This document shows, piece after piece, positions 14,559 to 22,023 of a stretch of DNA of 23,004 nucleotides. The position numbers and the translations under genes are program-made. This stretch comes from Eubacterium sp. CAG:251 (lineage in GTDB: Bacteria > Bacillota > Clostridia > Oscillospirales > Acutalibacteraceae). The stretch is from NCBI GenBank assembly GCA_000436835.1, contig FR889161.1, positions 52,002 to 75,005 on the forward strand, written 5' to 3'. How positions within the stretch are numbered: the first letter of the stretch is position 1; each line of letters starts with the position of its first letter. The notes under the pieces were generated by a model. It did no database searches. It saw only the letters and a program-made list of their open reading frames with translations, and was not told the origin of the DNA.

Positions 14559-14614
14559 ATTTTCTTCCTGTATATTTATGTTCTAACGCTCATTTTTCTG
14601 TATATCAAACCGTA

Positions 14615-14634
14615 GGGGCGAACATTGTTCGCCC
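14615..14634. repeat. GGGCGA palindrome, copy 1
   Basis: Perfect 8-bp arms gggcgaac (14616-14623) and gttcgccc (14627-14634) around att, preceded by GTAGG. Two further copies lie at 14808-14827 and 22979-22998. It borders the left side of the MITE-like element at 14637-14804. Confidence 0.8.
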
Positions 14635-14636
14635 AC

Positions 14637-14804
14637 AGACTGTCGATAAAGCAGCTAAACCGCGCCGAATAATATAAAATCAAACCTATTTGCCTCCCTT
14701 TCAAAGGGTGCGGGTCTCCGGTGGAGACCTCTGCACTTTAGTGCAGAAGCACCGAAGGGTTATATTGAATTTACACGGCGCACTTTAGCCACTTTATCAA
14801 AGTC
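14637..14804. mobile_element. MITE-like non-coding element, copy 1
   Basis: About 168 bp with terminal inverted repeats. 14645-14667 reads gataaag-NN-gctaaa-NN-gcgccg and 14776-14798 is its complement with differences only at the four N positions. The interior can fold as a three-way junction: ggtgc (14707-14711) pairs with gcacc (14749-14753) and encloses the hairpins 14713-14719/14723-14729 and 14731-14737/14740-14746. A copy with the same ends and core lies at 19649-19939. There is no reading frame, so it would have to be moved by another element's transposase. It fills the carA-argH gap, which otherwise holds only the two GGGCGA palindromes. Confidence 0.7.
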
Positions 14805-14807
14805 CGA

Positions 14808-14827
14808 GGGGCGAACACTGTTCGCCC
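14808..14827. repeat. GGGCGA palindrome, copy 2
   Basis: Arms gggcgaac (14809-14816) and gttcgccc (14820-14827) around act. It abuts the right end of the MITE-like element and lies about 15 bases before the argH ribosome site, so it is likely in the argH leader. Confidence 0.8.
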
Positions 14828-14853
14828 TTAATTTTACAAATGAGGTAAACTTT

Positions 14854-16230
14854 ATGGCACAGCTTTGGAAAGGCAGATTTAAAAAAGAACTTGCGAAAGA
14901 AACTAACGACTTCAATTCTTCAATCAAATTTGATTCAAGAATGTTTGAAGAGGATATTAAGGGCAGCATAGCACACGCAACAATGCTCGGTGCGACAGGC
15001 ATTATTGACAAAAGCGAGAGTGACAAAATTGTTGACGGCTTAAACGGCATACTTGACGATATCAAATCAGGAAAACTTGCTATTGATATGAACGCTGAGG
15101 ACATACATACATTCGTTGAGGGTGAACTTACGGCACGTTTAGGTCAAACAGGCAAAAGGCTTCACACCGCAAGGTCACGTAATGACCAGGTAGCGCTTGA
15201 CATAAGAATGGTGCTTAAAAAGGAAATTGACGAAATCAGCGAAAAAATCAAGGGTCTTATCGAGGTTCTTTGCAACAAGGCGGAGGAAAATAAGAGCGTT
15301 ATTATGCCGGGTTACACCCATCTTCAAAGGGCACAGCCTATCACATTCGGTCATCACCTTATGGCTTATGCGTCAATGCTTTTGCGTGACCTTGACAGAC
15401 TTTCAGACGTTAAGCGCAGAATGAACGTTTTGCCGCTCGGCTCGGGTGCGCTTGCAGGAACTACATATCCGCTTGACAGAAATATGGTTGCCGAGCTTTT
15501 GGGATTTGACAGCGTATCATCAAACAGCCTTGACGGCGTATCGGACAGGGACTTTTGCATTGAGCTTGCGTCTGCGCTTTCGCTTGTTATGGTTCATCTG
15601 TCACGTTTCAGCGAAGAAATTATTATGTGGTGCAGCTGGGAATTCAAATTTGTTGAGCTTGATGATGCATTTTCTACAGGCTCAAGCATTATGCCGCAAA
15701 AGAAAAACCCCGATATTGCAGAACTTGTAAGAGGTAAAAGCGGACGTGTATTCGGCGACTTAACTGCTCTTTTAACTGTTATGAAAGGCATTGCGCTTGC
15801 ATATAACAAGGATATGCAGGAGGATAAGGAGGCAATCTTTGACGCTGTTGATACGGTTAAAATGTGCCTTAATGCTTTCACTCCTATGATTGATACAATG
15901 ACCGTACTTAAGGATAATATGAGAAATGCGGCAGCAAAAGGCTTCATCAATGCGACCGACTGCGCAGATTATCTTGTTGGCAAGGGTTTGCCGTTTAGAG
16001 ACGCTTATAAGGCAACCGGCGAGCTTGTTGCGCTTTGCATTGATAAGGGCTTAACACTTGAAACGCTCCCTATTGAGGAATACAAAAACGTTTGTGATAT
16101 TTTCGACGAGGGTGTTTACGAAGCAATCAATCTTGAAAAATGCGTAAACGACAGGCTTGTTGAGGGCGGCCCAAGCGTATCAAGCATTGAAAACCAAATC
16201 AAAAAAGCAAGAGAAATTATTGAAAAATAA
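14854..16230 (+). CDS. argH: Argininosuccinate lyase
   Basis: Cleaves argininosuccinate to arginine and fumarate, the last step of arginine synthesis. 458 residues, the normal length. The fumarase/aspartase-superfamily signature GSSIMPQKKNPD (276-287) forms the catalytic serine loop. YTHLQRAQP (154-162) carries the catalytic His157. HTARSRNDQVA (104-114) is the substrate motif typical of ArgH. TGAGGT before the start is the ribosome site, with a GGGCGA palindrome directly upstream. argG is not next to it, unlike in many bacteria. It is divergent from carAB and followed by a strong terminator. Confidence 0.96.
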   Translation: MAQLWKGRFKKELAKETNDFNSSIKFDSRMFEEDIKGSIAHATMLGATGIIDKSESDKIVDGLNGILDDIKSGKLAIDMNAEDIHTFVEGELTARLGQTGKRLHTARSRNDQVALDIRMVLKKEIDEISEKIKGLIEVLCNKAEENKSVIMPGYTHLQRAQPITFGHHLMAYASMLLRDLDRLSDVKRRMNVLPLGSGALAGTTYPLDRNMVAELLGFDSVSSNSLDGVSDRDFCIELASALSLVMVHLSRFSEEIIMWCSWEFKFVELDDAFSTGSSIMPQKKNPDIAELVRGKSGRVFGDLTALLTVMKGIALAYNKDMQEDKEAIFDAVDTVKMCLNAFTPMIDTMTVLKDNMRNAAAKGFINATDCADYLVGKGLPFRDAYKATGELVALCIDKGLTLETLPIEEYKNVCDIFDEGVYEAINLEKCVNDRLVEGGPSVSSIENQIKKAREIIEK

Positions 16231-16243
16231 CATATAAATTCAG

Positions 16244-16276
16244 GCGGCACACATTAATCAATGTGTGCCGCTTTTA
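16244..16276 (+). terminator. Intrinsic terminator after argH
   Basis: Perfect 12-bp arms gcggcacacatt (16244-16255) and its complement (16260-16271) with loop aatc, followed by TTTTA. It starts 13 bases after the argH stop. Confidence 0.85.
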
Positions 16277-16360
16277 TTACTCACCGTAATATTGTTAAAT
16301 TGTAAATTATACGTTTACAGTCTATTATTCAAATTTAAAAGACATTTTTACGTTTATCGG

Positions 16361-16389
16361 TTGACTACCAAATATAAAAAGGTTATAAT
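16361..16389 (+). promoter_or_regulatory. Strong sigma-A promoter for the degV gene
   Basis: TTGACT at 16361-16366 and a perfect TATAAT at 16384-16389 are separated by exactly 17 bases. The predicted transcript start near 16396 leaves a leader of about 28 bases with AAGGG before the ATG at 16424. It rules out the longer reading frame that opens at 16265. Confidence 0.8.
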
Positions 16390-16423
16390 TAATTTCAAAA
16401 TAGTATGTATAAGGGATAAAATT

Positions 16424-17281
16424 ATGAAATACAAAATTGTAGTTGACAGCTGTTGCGATTTAACGGCTGATATGAAAAATTGGGATAATTTTGAGATTGT
16501 TCCGTTAACTCTTGAGATAGGCGATTACAGAATTTTTGATGATGAAAACTTCAACCAGGACGATTTCATTGCAAGAATGAAGGCAAACGGCGGCAATGCA
16601 AAATCTGCCTGTCCTGCTCCCGACGCATTCAAAAAGGCTTATGAGGGCGATTACGAGGCAGTTTTTGTTTTAACAATCACAAATCAGTTAAGCGGAACAT
16701 ATAACAGTGCACTTCAGGGCAAAATGCTTTACGAAGAAGAATTTAATGATGATAAAAAAATCATTGTTTTTGATTCTCTTGCAACATCAGGGCTTGAAAC
16801 CTTGGTTGCTAAAAAAATTAAAGCACTTGCCGAAAGCGGCAAAAATACAGACGATATTCAAAAGGAAATTGAGTCTTATATAGTAAATAATACCGGTCTT
16901 TATTTCTGCCTTGAAAGCTTGGATGCGCTCAAGTCAAACGGCAGGCTCTTTGCTCTTGCGGCTAAGGTTCTTGAAAAAATAAGGGTTAAGCTTATTTGTA
17001 GAAGAACAACTCAAGGCAACATTTCACTTGCAGCTCAGGATATCACGCTCAACCGTGCTATGATGAAGATGAGCAACCTTATTGCAAACGAGCTTGAGGG
17101 CAAGGATTTAAGCGGCGAAACGCTTGTTATTTCTTACGTCTGTTGCGAGGACAGAGCAAAGCAGGTTGCCGCAAAAATCTGCGAAAAGGCTAAATTCGGC
17201 AATGTTGAAATACTTAAAGCATCGGGTCTTAATTCGCTTTATGCGTCTGACGGCGGCATAATTGTTTCTTATAGTTTTTAA
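16424..17281 (+). CDS. DegV family protein (fatty-acid binding, FakB-like)
   Basis: 285 residues. DegV proteins bind a single fatty acid and, as FakB, present it to the kinase FakA for phosphorylation before use in phospholipid synthesis. Visible features: the N-terminal KIVVDSCCDLT (about 4-14), the binding-loop motif SGTYNSA, and LDALKSNGR in the C-terminal domain. The frame is open from 16265, but the TTGACT/TATAAT promoter lies inside that stretch, so the start at 16424 with AAGGG upstream is chosen. FakA is not in the window. A terminator follows at 17326-17366. Family assignment is confident; the bound lipid is unknown. Confidence 0.88.
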   Translation: MKYKIVVDSCCDLTADMKNWDNFEIVPLTLEIGDYRIFDDENFNQDDFIARMKANGGNAKSACPAPDAFKKAYEGDYEAVFVLTITNQLSGTYNSALQGKMLYEEEFNDDKKIIVFDSLATSGLETLVAKKIKALAESGKNTDDIQKEIESYIVNNTGLYFCLESLDALKSNGRLFALAAKVLEKIRVKLICRRTTQGNISLAAQDITLNRAMMKMSNLIANELEGKDLSGETLVISYVCCEDRAKQVAAKICEKAKFGNVEILKASGLNSLYASDGGIIVSYSF

Positions 17282-17325
17282 ATAAAGGGCTTATCAGATA
17301 AACACTCAGCCCAAGATAGTTAGTT

Positions 17326-17366
17326 AAAAAATAACCGTATCTATTGGTTTAGAACGGTTATTTTTT
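17326..17366 (+). terminator. Intrinsic terminator after degV
   Basis: Arms aaaaaataaccgt (17326-17338) and acggttatttttt (17354-17366) are exact complements; the 15-base loop can add a short tcta/taga stem. The T-run ending the second arm suits termination on the plus strand. Confidence 0.8.
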
Positions 17367-17382
17367 GTTTTCAAATCTAAAT

Positions 17383-17411
17383 TTGCTATTAATCACCTTT
17401 TGTTATATAAT
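17383..17411 (+). promoter_or_regulatory. Promoter giving a possibly leaderless message
   Basis: TTGCTA (17383-17388), 17 bases, then perfect TATAAT (17406-17411). The next gene's ATG is at 17418, the seventh base after the -10 box, where transcription would be expected to start. No Shine-Dalgarno sequence precedes the ATG. Confidence 0.6.
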
Positions 17412-17417
17412 AAATTC

Positions 17418-18266
17418 ATGAGAGAAATTACGTTTAAAATTGAAGAAAAGCAAGACGGGCTGATGATAAGGGATTTCCTAAGAAATTTCGGTGTATCAAG
17501 CGCTCTTTTGACAAAGCTGAAGCAGGACGAAAACGGAATAAGCCTAAACGGTGAATTTGCAAAGGCAATTGCGGTTTTGCATACAAGTGATGTGCTTAAA
17601 ATAAGGATTAAAAACAAGGGCAAAATGCCCGAAAAATTCATCTGCGATAAAGTTAAGGTCGCTTATGACGACGAAGATATTTTGGTATTAAGCAAGCCGC
17701 CGCTTATGCCTGTTCACGAAAGCAGAAATCACCGTGGTGACACGCTTGCAAACGTTGCCGCCTGTTATATGGAAAGCGACTGTGCCTTTAGGGCGGTTTA
17801 TCGGCTTGACAGGGATACGAGCGGTCTTGTGTTAATTGCTAAAAACGAACTTGCGGCAAGTAAACTTGCAGGTAAAATAAAAAAGGACTACTATGCGATA
17901 GTCAAGGGCAAATTTGAGGGCGAGGGCACAATTGATTTGCCGATTAGGCGAGTAAGGGAAAGCATTATTGAGCGTGGCGTTTTTGACGACGGCGAAAGAG
18001 CGATTACCCACTACAGGGTGATTAAAACCGATGGTAAAAGCACGCTTTTAAGGCTAAACCTTGAAACGGGACGAACTCATCAAATAAGGGTGCATTTTGC
18101 CCATCTCGGTTCTCCCCTTTTGGGTGACACGCTTTACGGCGGCGACTGCGCTGAGATTAACAGGCAAGCGCTTCATTGCAAAACAATTTATTTCACTCAC
18201 CCGATTACTAATGAAAAAATCACGGTTGACAGCGACTTCCCCAACGATTTTAAAGGACTGATTTAA
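17418..18266 (+). CDS. RluA-family RNA pseudouridine synthase
   Basis: Converts uridine to pseudouridine in rRNA or tRNA. 282 residues. An S4-like RNA-binding part occupies about residues 1-65. The catalytic domain has HESRNHRGDTLANV (about 100-113), the active-site motif YRLDRDTSG with catalytic Asp131, and LETGRTHQIRVHFAHLG (about 215-231), all standard for RluA/RluC/RluD enzymes. The target base cannot be told from the sequence. An ATG at 17400 would add six residues but lies upstream of the predicted transcript start; the ATG at 17418 is the first base or two of the likely message. The stop overlaps the next start as TAATG. Confidence 0.9.
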   Translation: MREITFKIEEKQDGLMIRDFLRNFGVSSALLTKLKQDENGISLNGEFAKAIAVLHTSDVLKIRIKNKGKMPEKFICDKVKVAYDDEDILVLSKPPLMPVHESRNHRGDTLANVAACYMESDCAFRAVYRLDRDTSGLVLIAKNELAASKLAGKIKKDYYAIVKGKFEGEGTIDLPIRRVRESIIERGVFDDGERAITHYRVIKTDGKSTLLRLNLETGRTHQIRVHFAHLGSPLLGDTLYGGDCAEINRQALHCKTIYFTHPITNEKITVDSDFPNDFKGLI

Positions 18267-19186
18267 TGCCGGCATATTCCACACATTATATTTTTGCAAA
18301 AGAATTAAAAGAAGAAATTGAAAACTGCGTTGAATTTAAATTAAATGATGCGGCACTTTTTATCGGCACGCAGGGGCCGGACATATTTTTTGACCACAGG
18401 GTTCTGCCGTGGATGATAGGAAAATCAATGAGAAAAATCGGTTCGCTCCTGCACAGAGCAAAGCCGAGCGATATACTTGACAAAATGAGGGAATACATCA
18501 ATTTGTCAGAAAGCAAAGATGTTGCAAAATCTTATGCCGCAGGGTTTATACTCCACTATGCACTCGATCGAAACTGCCACCCGTATGTATATGCTATTCA
18601 AAACAAAATGGTTGAAAAATATCCGCACCTCAACAGCCACACGGCGCACAATACGATTGAGTTTTCAATGGACACTTACCTTTTGACTAAAAGGTTAAAA
18701 ACAGAAAACGCTTACCTTTTTGATACCGAGGGAACAATTATTTTTAACGAAGCAGAGCTTGACGAGCTTGCAAAAATGATAAGTTATGTTACAAGCAATG
18801 TTACAAATAAAAAAGTGACGCCAAATGATGTAAAAACTGCGATAAAAGATTTGAAATATATTCAAAAGCTTACAACCGACAAAAGCGGCAAAAAGGAAAA
18901 TCTCGTCAAAATTATTGACGGCATAGTTGCTCCTTTTTTGAATAATTTTAAATTTAGTGCATTGATGAGGCCAAAAGACTTGGAAAAAGCGAAAAAGTAT
19001 GGTAATATAGAGCGAAAGACGTGGACCTCGCCTTATAACAAGCTGAAAAGAAATGACAGCTTTGAGGATTTATTTGAATTTGCAAAATCCGATGCAATCG
19101 ATATGATTAACAAGTTTTTTGCAGGAGAGGACACATATAAAATAACGCAAAACAAATCATTTTTAACAGGAGTTGAAGTAAAATGA
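18266..19186 (+). CDS. Zinc-dependent phospholipase C-like protein
   Basis: 306 residues, resembling the zinc-dependent phospholipase C / S1-P1 nuclease-type helical fold. Candidate metal ligands are spread in the family's order: His7 (THYIFAKEL), Asp39 (QGPDIFF), His63, His97 and Asp101 (HYALDRNCHPYVY), His105, His125/His128, Glu132 and Asp136. There is no signal peptide, so unlike secreted clostridial phospholipase C it is likely cytosolic, and the true substrate is unknown. AAAGGAC inside the end of the previous gene is the ribosome site; the start overlaps its stop by one base. Its own stop overlaps the luxS start as ATGA. Confidence 0.75.
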   Translation: MPAYSTHYIFAKELKEEIENCVEFKLNDAALFIGTQGPDIFFDHRVLPWMIGKSMRKIGSLLHRAKPSDILDKMREYINLSESKDVAKSYAAGFILHYALDRNCHPYVYAIQNKMVEKYPHLNSHTAHNTIEFSMDTYLLTKRLKTENAYLFDTEGTIIFNEAELDELAKMISYVTSNVTNKKVTPNDVKTAIKDLKYIQKLTTDKSGKKENLVKIIDGIVAPFLNNFKFSALMRPKDLEKAKKYGNIERKTWTSPYNKLKRNDSFEDLFEFAKSDAIDMINKFFAGEDTYKITQNKSFLTGVEVK

Positions 19187-19650
19187 AAACTATTCCAAGC
19201 TTTCAAATAGACCATAATATACTTAAAAAAGGTATTTATATCAGCAGAATCGACGATGATATCACAACTTATGATATCCGTATGCGCAAGCCCAACAGAG
19301 AGCCTGTTATGACCAATGCCGCTATGCACACAATTGAGCATCTTTTTGCAACTTATGTAAGAAATACCGAATTTGGCGACAATATTATTTATTTCGGACC
19401 TATGGGATGCAGAACAGGATTTTATTTTCTTACGAGAAGCCTAAGCGATAATTATTCAATAAATCTTATTAAAGAGGCATTTCAATTTATTGCAGATTAT
19501 TGGGGCGTTATTCCGGGTGCATCGCCTAAGGAATGCGGCAACTGCCTTGACCACAATCTTCCTCAAGCTAAGGAGGAAGCAAAGGCATTTCTTGAAATAA
19601 TTAAAGATTGGACTAAAGAAGACTTAAAGTACCCAACTGCAGAGGAATAG
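19183..19650 (+). CDS. luxS: S-ribosylhomocysteine lyase (autoinducer-2 synthase)
   Basis: Splits S-ribosylhomocysteine into homocysteine and DPD, the precursor of autoinducer-2, as part of the activated methyl cycle. 155 residues, the usual length. The metal site is HTIEH (His49, His53) plus Cys118 in ECGN; Glu52 and Cys76 in GPMGCRTGFY are catalytic. AGGAG lies about ten bases before the ATG, which overlaps the preceding stop by four bases, so translation is coupled. The pfs nucleosidase gene that supplies its substrate is not in the window. A MITE-like repeat begins at the stop codon itself, and a terminator lies within that repeat. Confidence 0.96.
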   Translation: MKTIPSFQIDHNILKKGIYISRIDDDITTYDIRMRKPNREPVMTNAAMHTIEHLFATYVRNTEFGDNIIYFGPMGCRTGFYFLTRSLSDNYSINLIKEAFQFIADYWGVIPGASPKECGNCLDHNLPQAKEEAKAFLEIIKDWTKEDLKYPTAEE

Positions 19651-19939
19651 ACTTTGATAAAGCGGCTAAACCGCGCCAAATAGATTAAAATAAACCTTTT
19701 TGCCCCCTTGCAAAGGGTGCGGGTTTCCGGTGGAAACCTCTGCACTTTAGTGCAGAAGCACCGACCGAGCCGGGAGGCGAGACGGTGGGTGCAACTTGTT
19801 GCAACCAGAGGGATTGTAAAAATGCCAAGGACATCGAGTCCTTGCCTTTTTTGGCGCTTTCCGTCTTTTGCTCGGGGGCAGTACCCATGTACAGCACCCG
19901 CTCGCAAAATACGAAATTTATCTTGCTTTCTCAAAGTCT
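19649..19939. mobile_element. MITE-like non-coding element, copy 2 (longer form)
   Basis: About 291 bp. The ends agactttgataaag (19649-19662) and ctttctcaaagtct (19926-19939) are complementary except at one position. The left part continues with gcggctaaaccgcgcc, as in the copy at 14637-14804. The core 19716-19762 matches 14707-14753 at 45 of 47 bases. To its right lie extra sequence not in copy 1, including a tgcaac/gttgca hairpin near 19780-19800 and the hairpin plus T-run at 19826-19852. The left end overlaps the luxS stop codon. Open frames here are not credible genes. The remainder of the gap to argF (19940-19952) holds nothing recognisable. Confidence 0.65.
19826..19852 (+). terminator. 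Probable luxS terminator inside the repeat element
   Basis: caaggac (19826-19832) pairs with gtccttg (19838-19844) across a 5-base loop, followed by CCTTTTTT. It is the only terminator-like structure downstream of luxS and lies within the MITE-like element, so the element appears to supply it. Confidence 0.55.
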
Positions 19940-19952
19940 GTTATTATCAATA

Positions 19953-20855
19953 TTATCCTAACAATTTAACGAGAACTGCCTTTTGAGCGTGAAGTCTGTT
20001 TTCCGCTTCGTCAAAGATTTCGTTTGCGTGTTCTTCAAATACTTTGGCTGTGATTTCCTCTTCTCTGTGAGCAGGAAGGCAGTGAAGCACCATGGCGTCG
20101 TCCTTGGCAGCTTCCATAACCTTATCATTAATTTGGTAATCCTTAAATACCTTTTCTCTTTCTGCCTTTTCTTCTTCTTGACCCATTGAAGCCCAAACGT
20201 CGGTGTAAAGAATATCTGCGTCTTTTGCACATTCAAGAATGTTGCTTGAACACATAAAGTTGCCGTTTTCCTCAGCCCATTTCATAATTTCAGCGTCAGG
20301 CTTGTATTCGTCAGGGCAGGCGATAGCACAGCTCATACCCATTGTGATTGCACCTACAATAAGGCTGTTTGCCATATTGTTGCCGTCGCCTATAAAGCAG
20401 AATTTAAGTCCGTCAAAGCTCTTTTTATATTCACGAATTGTCATAAGGTCTGCAAGCACCTGGCAAGGATGGCAATAGTCAGTCAAGCCGTTAATGATTG
20501 GAATTGAGCCGTATTTTGCAAGGTCCTCAACCTCTTTTTGCTCAAAAGTTCTTATCATAATGCCGTCAAGGTAACGTGAAAGAACTCTTGCAGTATCTTC
20601 AACAGGTTCGCCTCTGCCGATTTGCAAGTCCCTGTTTGAAAGGAAAAGTGCTTGTCCGCCAAGCTGATACATACCTGTTTCAAAGCTTACCCTTGTTCTT
20701 GTAGAACTTTTTTGAAAAATCATACCGAGTGTCTTGCCCTTAAGGTGATGATGCTCAATGCCGTGCTTAGTTTCATATTTGAGTTGGTCTGCAAGATTTA
20801 AAATGTCTAATATCTCATGCTGGTCTAAATCTTTAAGCTTTAATAAATGTTTCAT
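19953..20855 (-). CDS. argF: Ornithine carbamoyltransferase
   Basis: Joins carbamoyl phosphate and ornithine to give citrulline; the carbamoyl phosphate comes from CarAB. 300 residues. The carbamoyl-phosphate motif SSTRTR (50-55), HPCQ (129-132), DGNN (157-160), the SMGQE loop (223-227) and HCLPAHR (258-264) with the conserved Cys259 identify an anabolic-type ornithine enzyme rather than aspartate carbamoyltransferase. The start overlaps the argD stop as ATGA; GAGGTAATTG upstream is the ribosome site. Last gene of the argB-argD-argF run seen here. I see no clear terminator before the MITE-like element. Confidence 0.95.
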   Translation of the reverse strand: MKHLLKLKDLDQHEILDILNLADQLKYETKHGIEHHHLKGKTLGMIFQKSSTRTRVSFETGMYQLGGQALFLSNRDLQIGRGEPVEDTARVLSRYLDGIMIRTFEQKEVEDLAKYGSIPIINGLTDYCHPCQVLADLMTIREYKKSFDGLKFCFIGDGNNMANSLIVGAITMGMSCAIACPDEYKPDAEIMKWAEENGNFMCSSNILECAKDADILYTDVWASMGQEEEKAEREKVFKDYQINDKVMEAAKDDAMVLHCLPAHREEEITAKVFEEHANEIFDEAENRLHAQKAVLVKLLG

Positions 20856-22012
20856 TTTTCAATTACCTCTTTCAATATTTTTAAACCTCTGTCAAGCTCA
20901 AGATAGCTTATGTTAAGAGCAGGAAGAAGCCTTATTTTTGTTTTTGCTGTTAATACGAGAAGTCCGTTTTCAAGGCATTCGCTTGCAATTTGCTTAGCAT
21001 CCTTTTGGGTTTCAACGCCAAGCATAAGGCCCATACCCGATACAGATTTAACGCCTTTAATATTCATTAAAAAGTTTTTGATATATTCGCTTTTTTCTCT
21101 TACTGATTTTAAAAATTCGTCATCAATTCTTGAAACGATTGAAATTGCACCTGCCGCACAAACAGGATTGCCGCCGAAAGTTGAGCCGTGAGAACCGGGA
21201 GTGACTGTATCTTTAACCTTTTCGCCGAAAAGAACAGCACCCATTGGAAGCCCGCCTGCAAGCCCTTTTGCCGTTGAAACAATATCAGGCTTAATGTCGA
21301 AGTTTTCGTAAGCAAAATATTTGCCTGTTCTGCCATTGCCGGTCTGCACTTCGTCAACAACCATAAGTATATCCTTTTCTTTTGCAAGCTTTTCAATGGC
21401 TTTTACAAAGTTATAGTCAAGATTATTTACGCCGCCTTCGCCTTGAACGCACTCAAACATAATTGCGCAAACATCATCAGTTGCCATTTCGTTAAGCTTT
21501 TCAATGTCATTTGCAGGGCAGTATTTAAAGCCGGGTGTAAACGGACCGAATACAGTATGGAAACTATCCTGTCCCGTAGCCGCAAGCGTTGTTATCGTTC
21601 TGCCGTGGAAAGAGTTTACAAGCGTAATAATCGTGCTTCTGCCCTCGCCGTACTTGTCGTATGAATATTTTCTTGCAAATTTGATTGCGCCTTCGTTTGC
21701 TTCTGCTCCTGAATTGCCGAAAAATACTTTTTTCATACCTGTTTTGTCGCAAAGCATTTTTGCAAGCCTTGCACAAGGCTCTGTATAGTAAAGATTGCTG
21801 ACGTGCTGCATCTTGTCAAGTTGCGTTTCAACTGCCGCTTTCCATTCGTCATCGCAAATTCCGAACGCCGTTACTCCTATTCCGGAACCGAAATCTATGT
21901 ATTGCTTTCCGTTGTCATCGCTTATTGTTGAGCCTTTGCCGTTGTTTAATGTTACGTTAAATCTGCCGTAAGCGTGAGCAACGTAATCATTGTCTAATTC
22001 TTTAGTTTCCAT
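20852..22012 (-). CDS. argD: Acetylornithine aminotransferase
   Basis: A class III PLP aminotransferase that makes N-acetylornithine from the semialdehyde using glutamate. 386 residues. GNSGAEANEGAIKFAR (about 99-114) binds the PLP phosphate, NSFHGRT is near 133-139, VVDEVQTGNGRTG carries Asp220 and Gln223, and Lys249 in STAKGLAGGLPMG forms the Schiff base. The protein could in principle also act on succinyl-diaminopimelate, as some ArgD do, but the context is arginine. AAGAGGT lies before the start; the gap from argB is 11 bases and the stop overlaps argF. Confidence 0.94.
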   Translation of the reverse strand: METKELDNDYVAHAYGRFNVTLNNGKGSTISDDNGKQYIDFGSGIGVTAFGICDDEWKAAVETQLDKMQHVSNLYYTEPCARLAKMLCDKTGMKKVFFGNSGAEANEGAIKFARKYSYDKYGEGRSTIITLVNSFHGRTITTLAATGQDSFHTVFGPFTPGFKYCPANDIEKLNEMATDDVCAIMFECVQGEGGVNNLDYNFVKAIEKLAKEKDILMVVDEVQTGNGRTGKYFAYENFDIKPDIVSTAKGLAGGLPMGAVLFGEKVKDTVTPGSHGSTFGGNPVCAAGAISIVSRIDDEFLKSVREKSEYIKNFLMNIKGVKSVSGMGLMLGVETQKDAKQIASECLENGLLVLTAKTKIRLLPALNISYLELDRGLKILKEVIEK

Positions 22013-22023
22013 ATTGTACCTCT

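Noticed and set aside
14559..14600. A possible ARG box (tgtatatttatg) before carA
   Set aside because: Only a loose match to the ArgR/AhrC operator and no second half-site; in A+T-rich DNA this is expected by chance.
14600..14830. A CRISPR-like array suggested by repeated hairpin sequence
   Set aside because: The repeats are not direct, evenly spaced units with unique spacers; they are terminal inverted repeats and palindromes.
16265..16423. A 53-residue N-terminal extension of the DegV protein
   Set aside because: It overlaps the argH terminator and contains the TTGACT/TATAAT promoter; the residues do not look like DegV sequence, and AAGGG supports the later ATG.
19563..19934. Open frames of 70 to 123 codons over the repeat after luxS, on both strands
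   Set aside because: They lie across the MITE-like element and its hairpins, have no ribosome site or recognisable domain, and one runs backward through luxS. Repeats of this kind are often mis-annotated as small hypothetical proteins.
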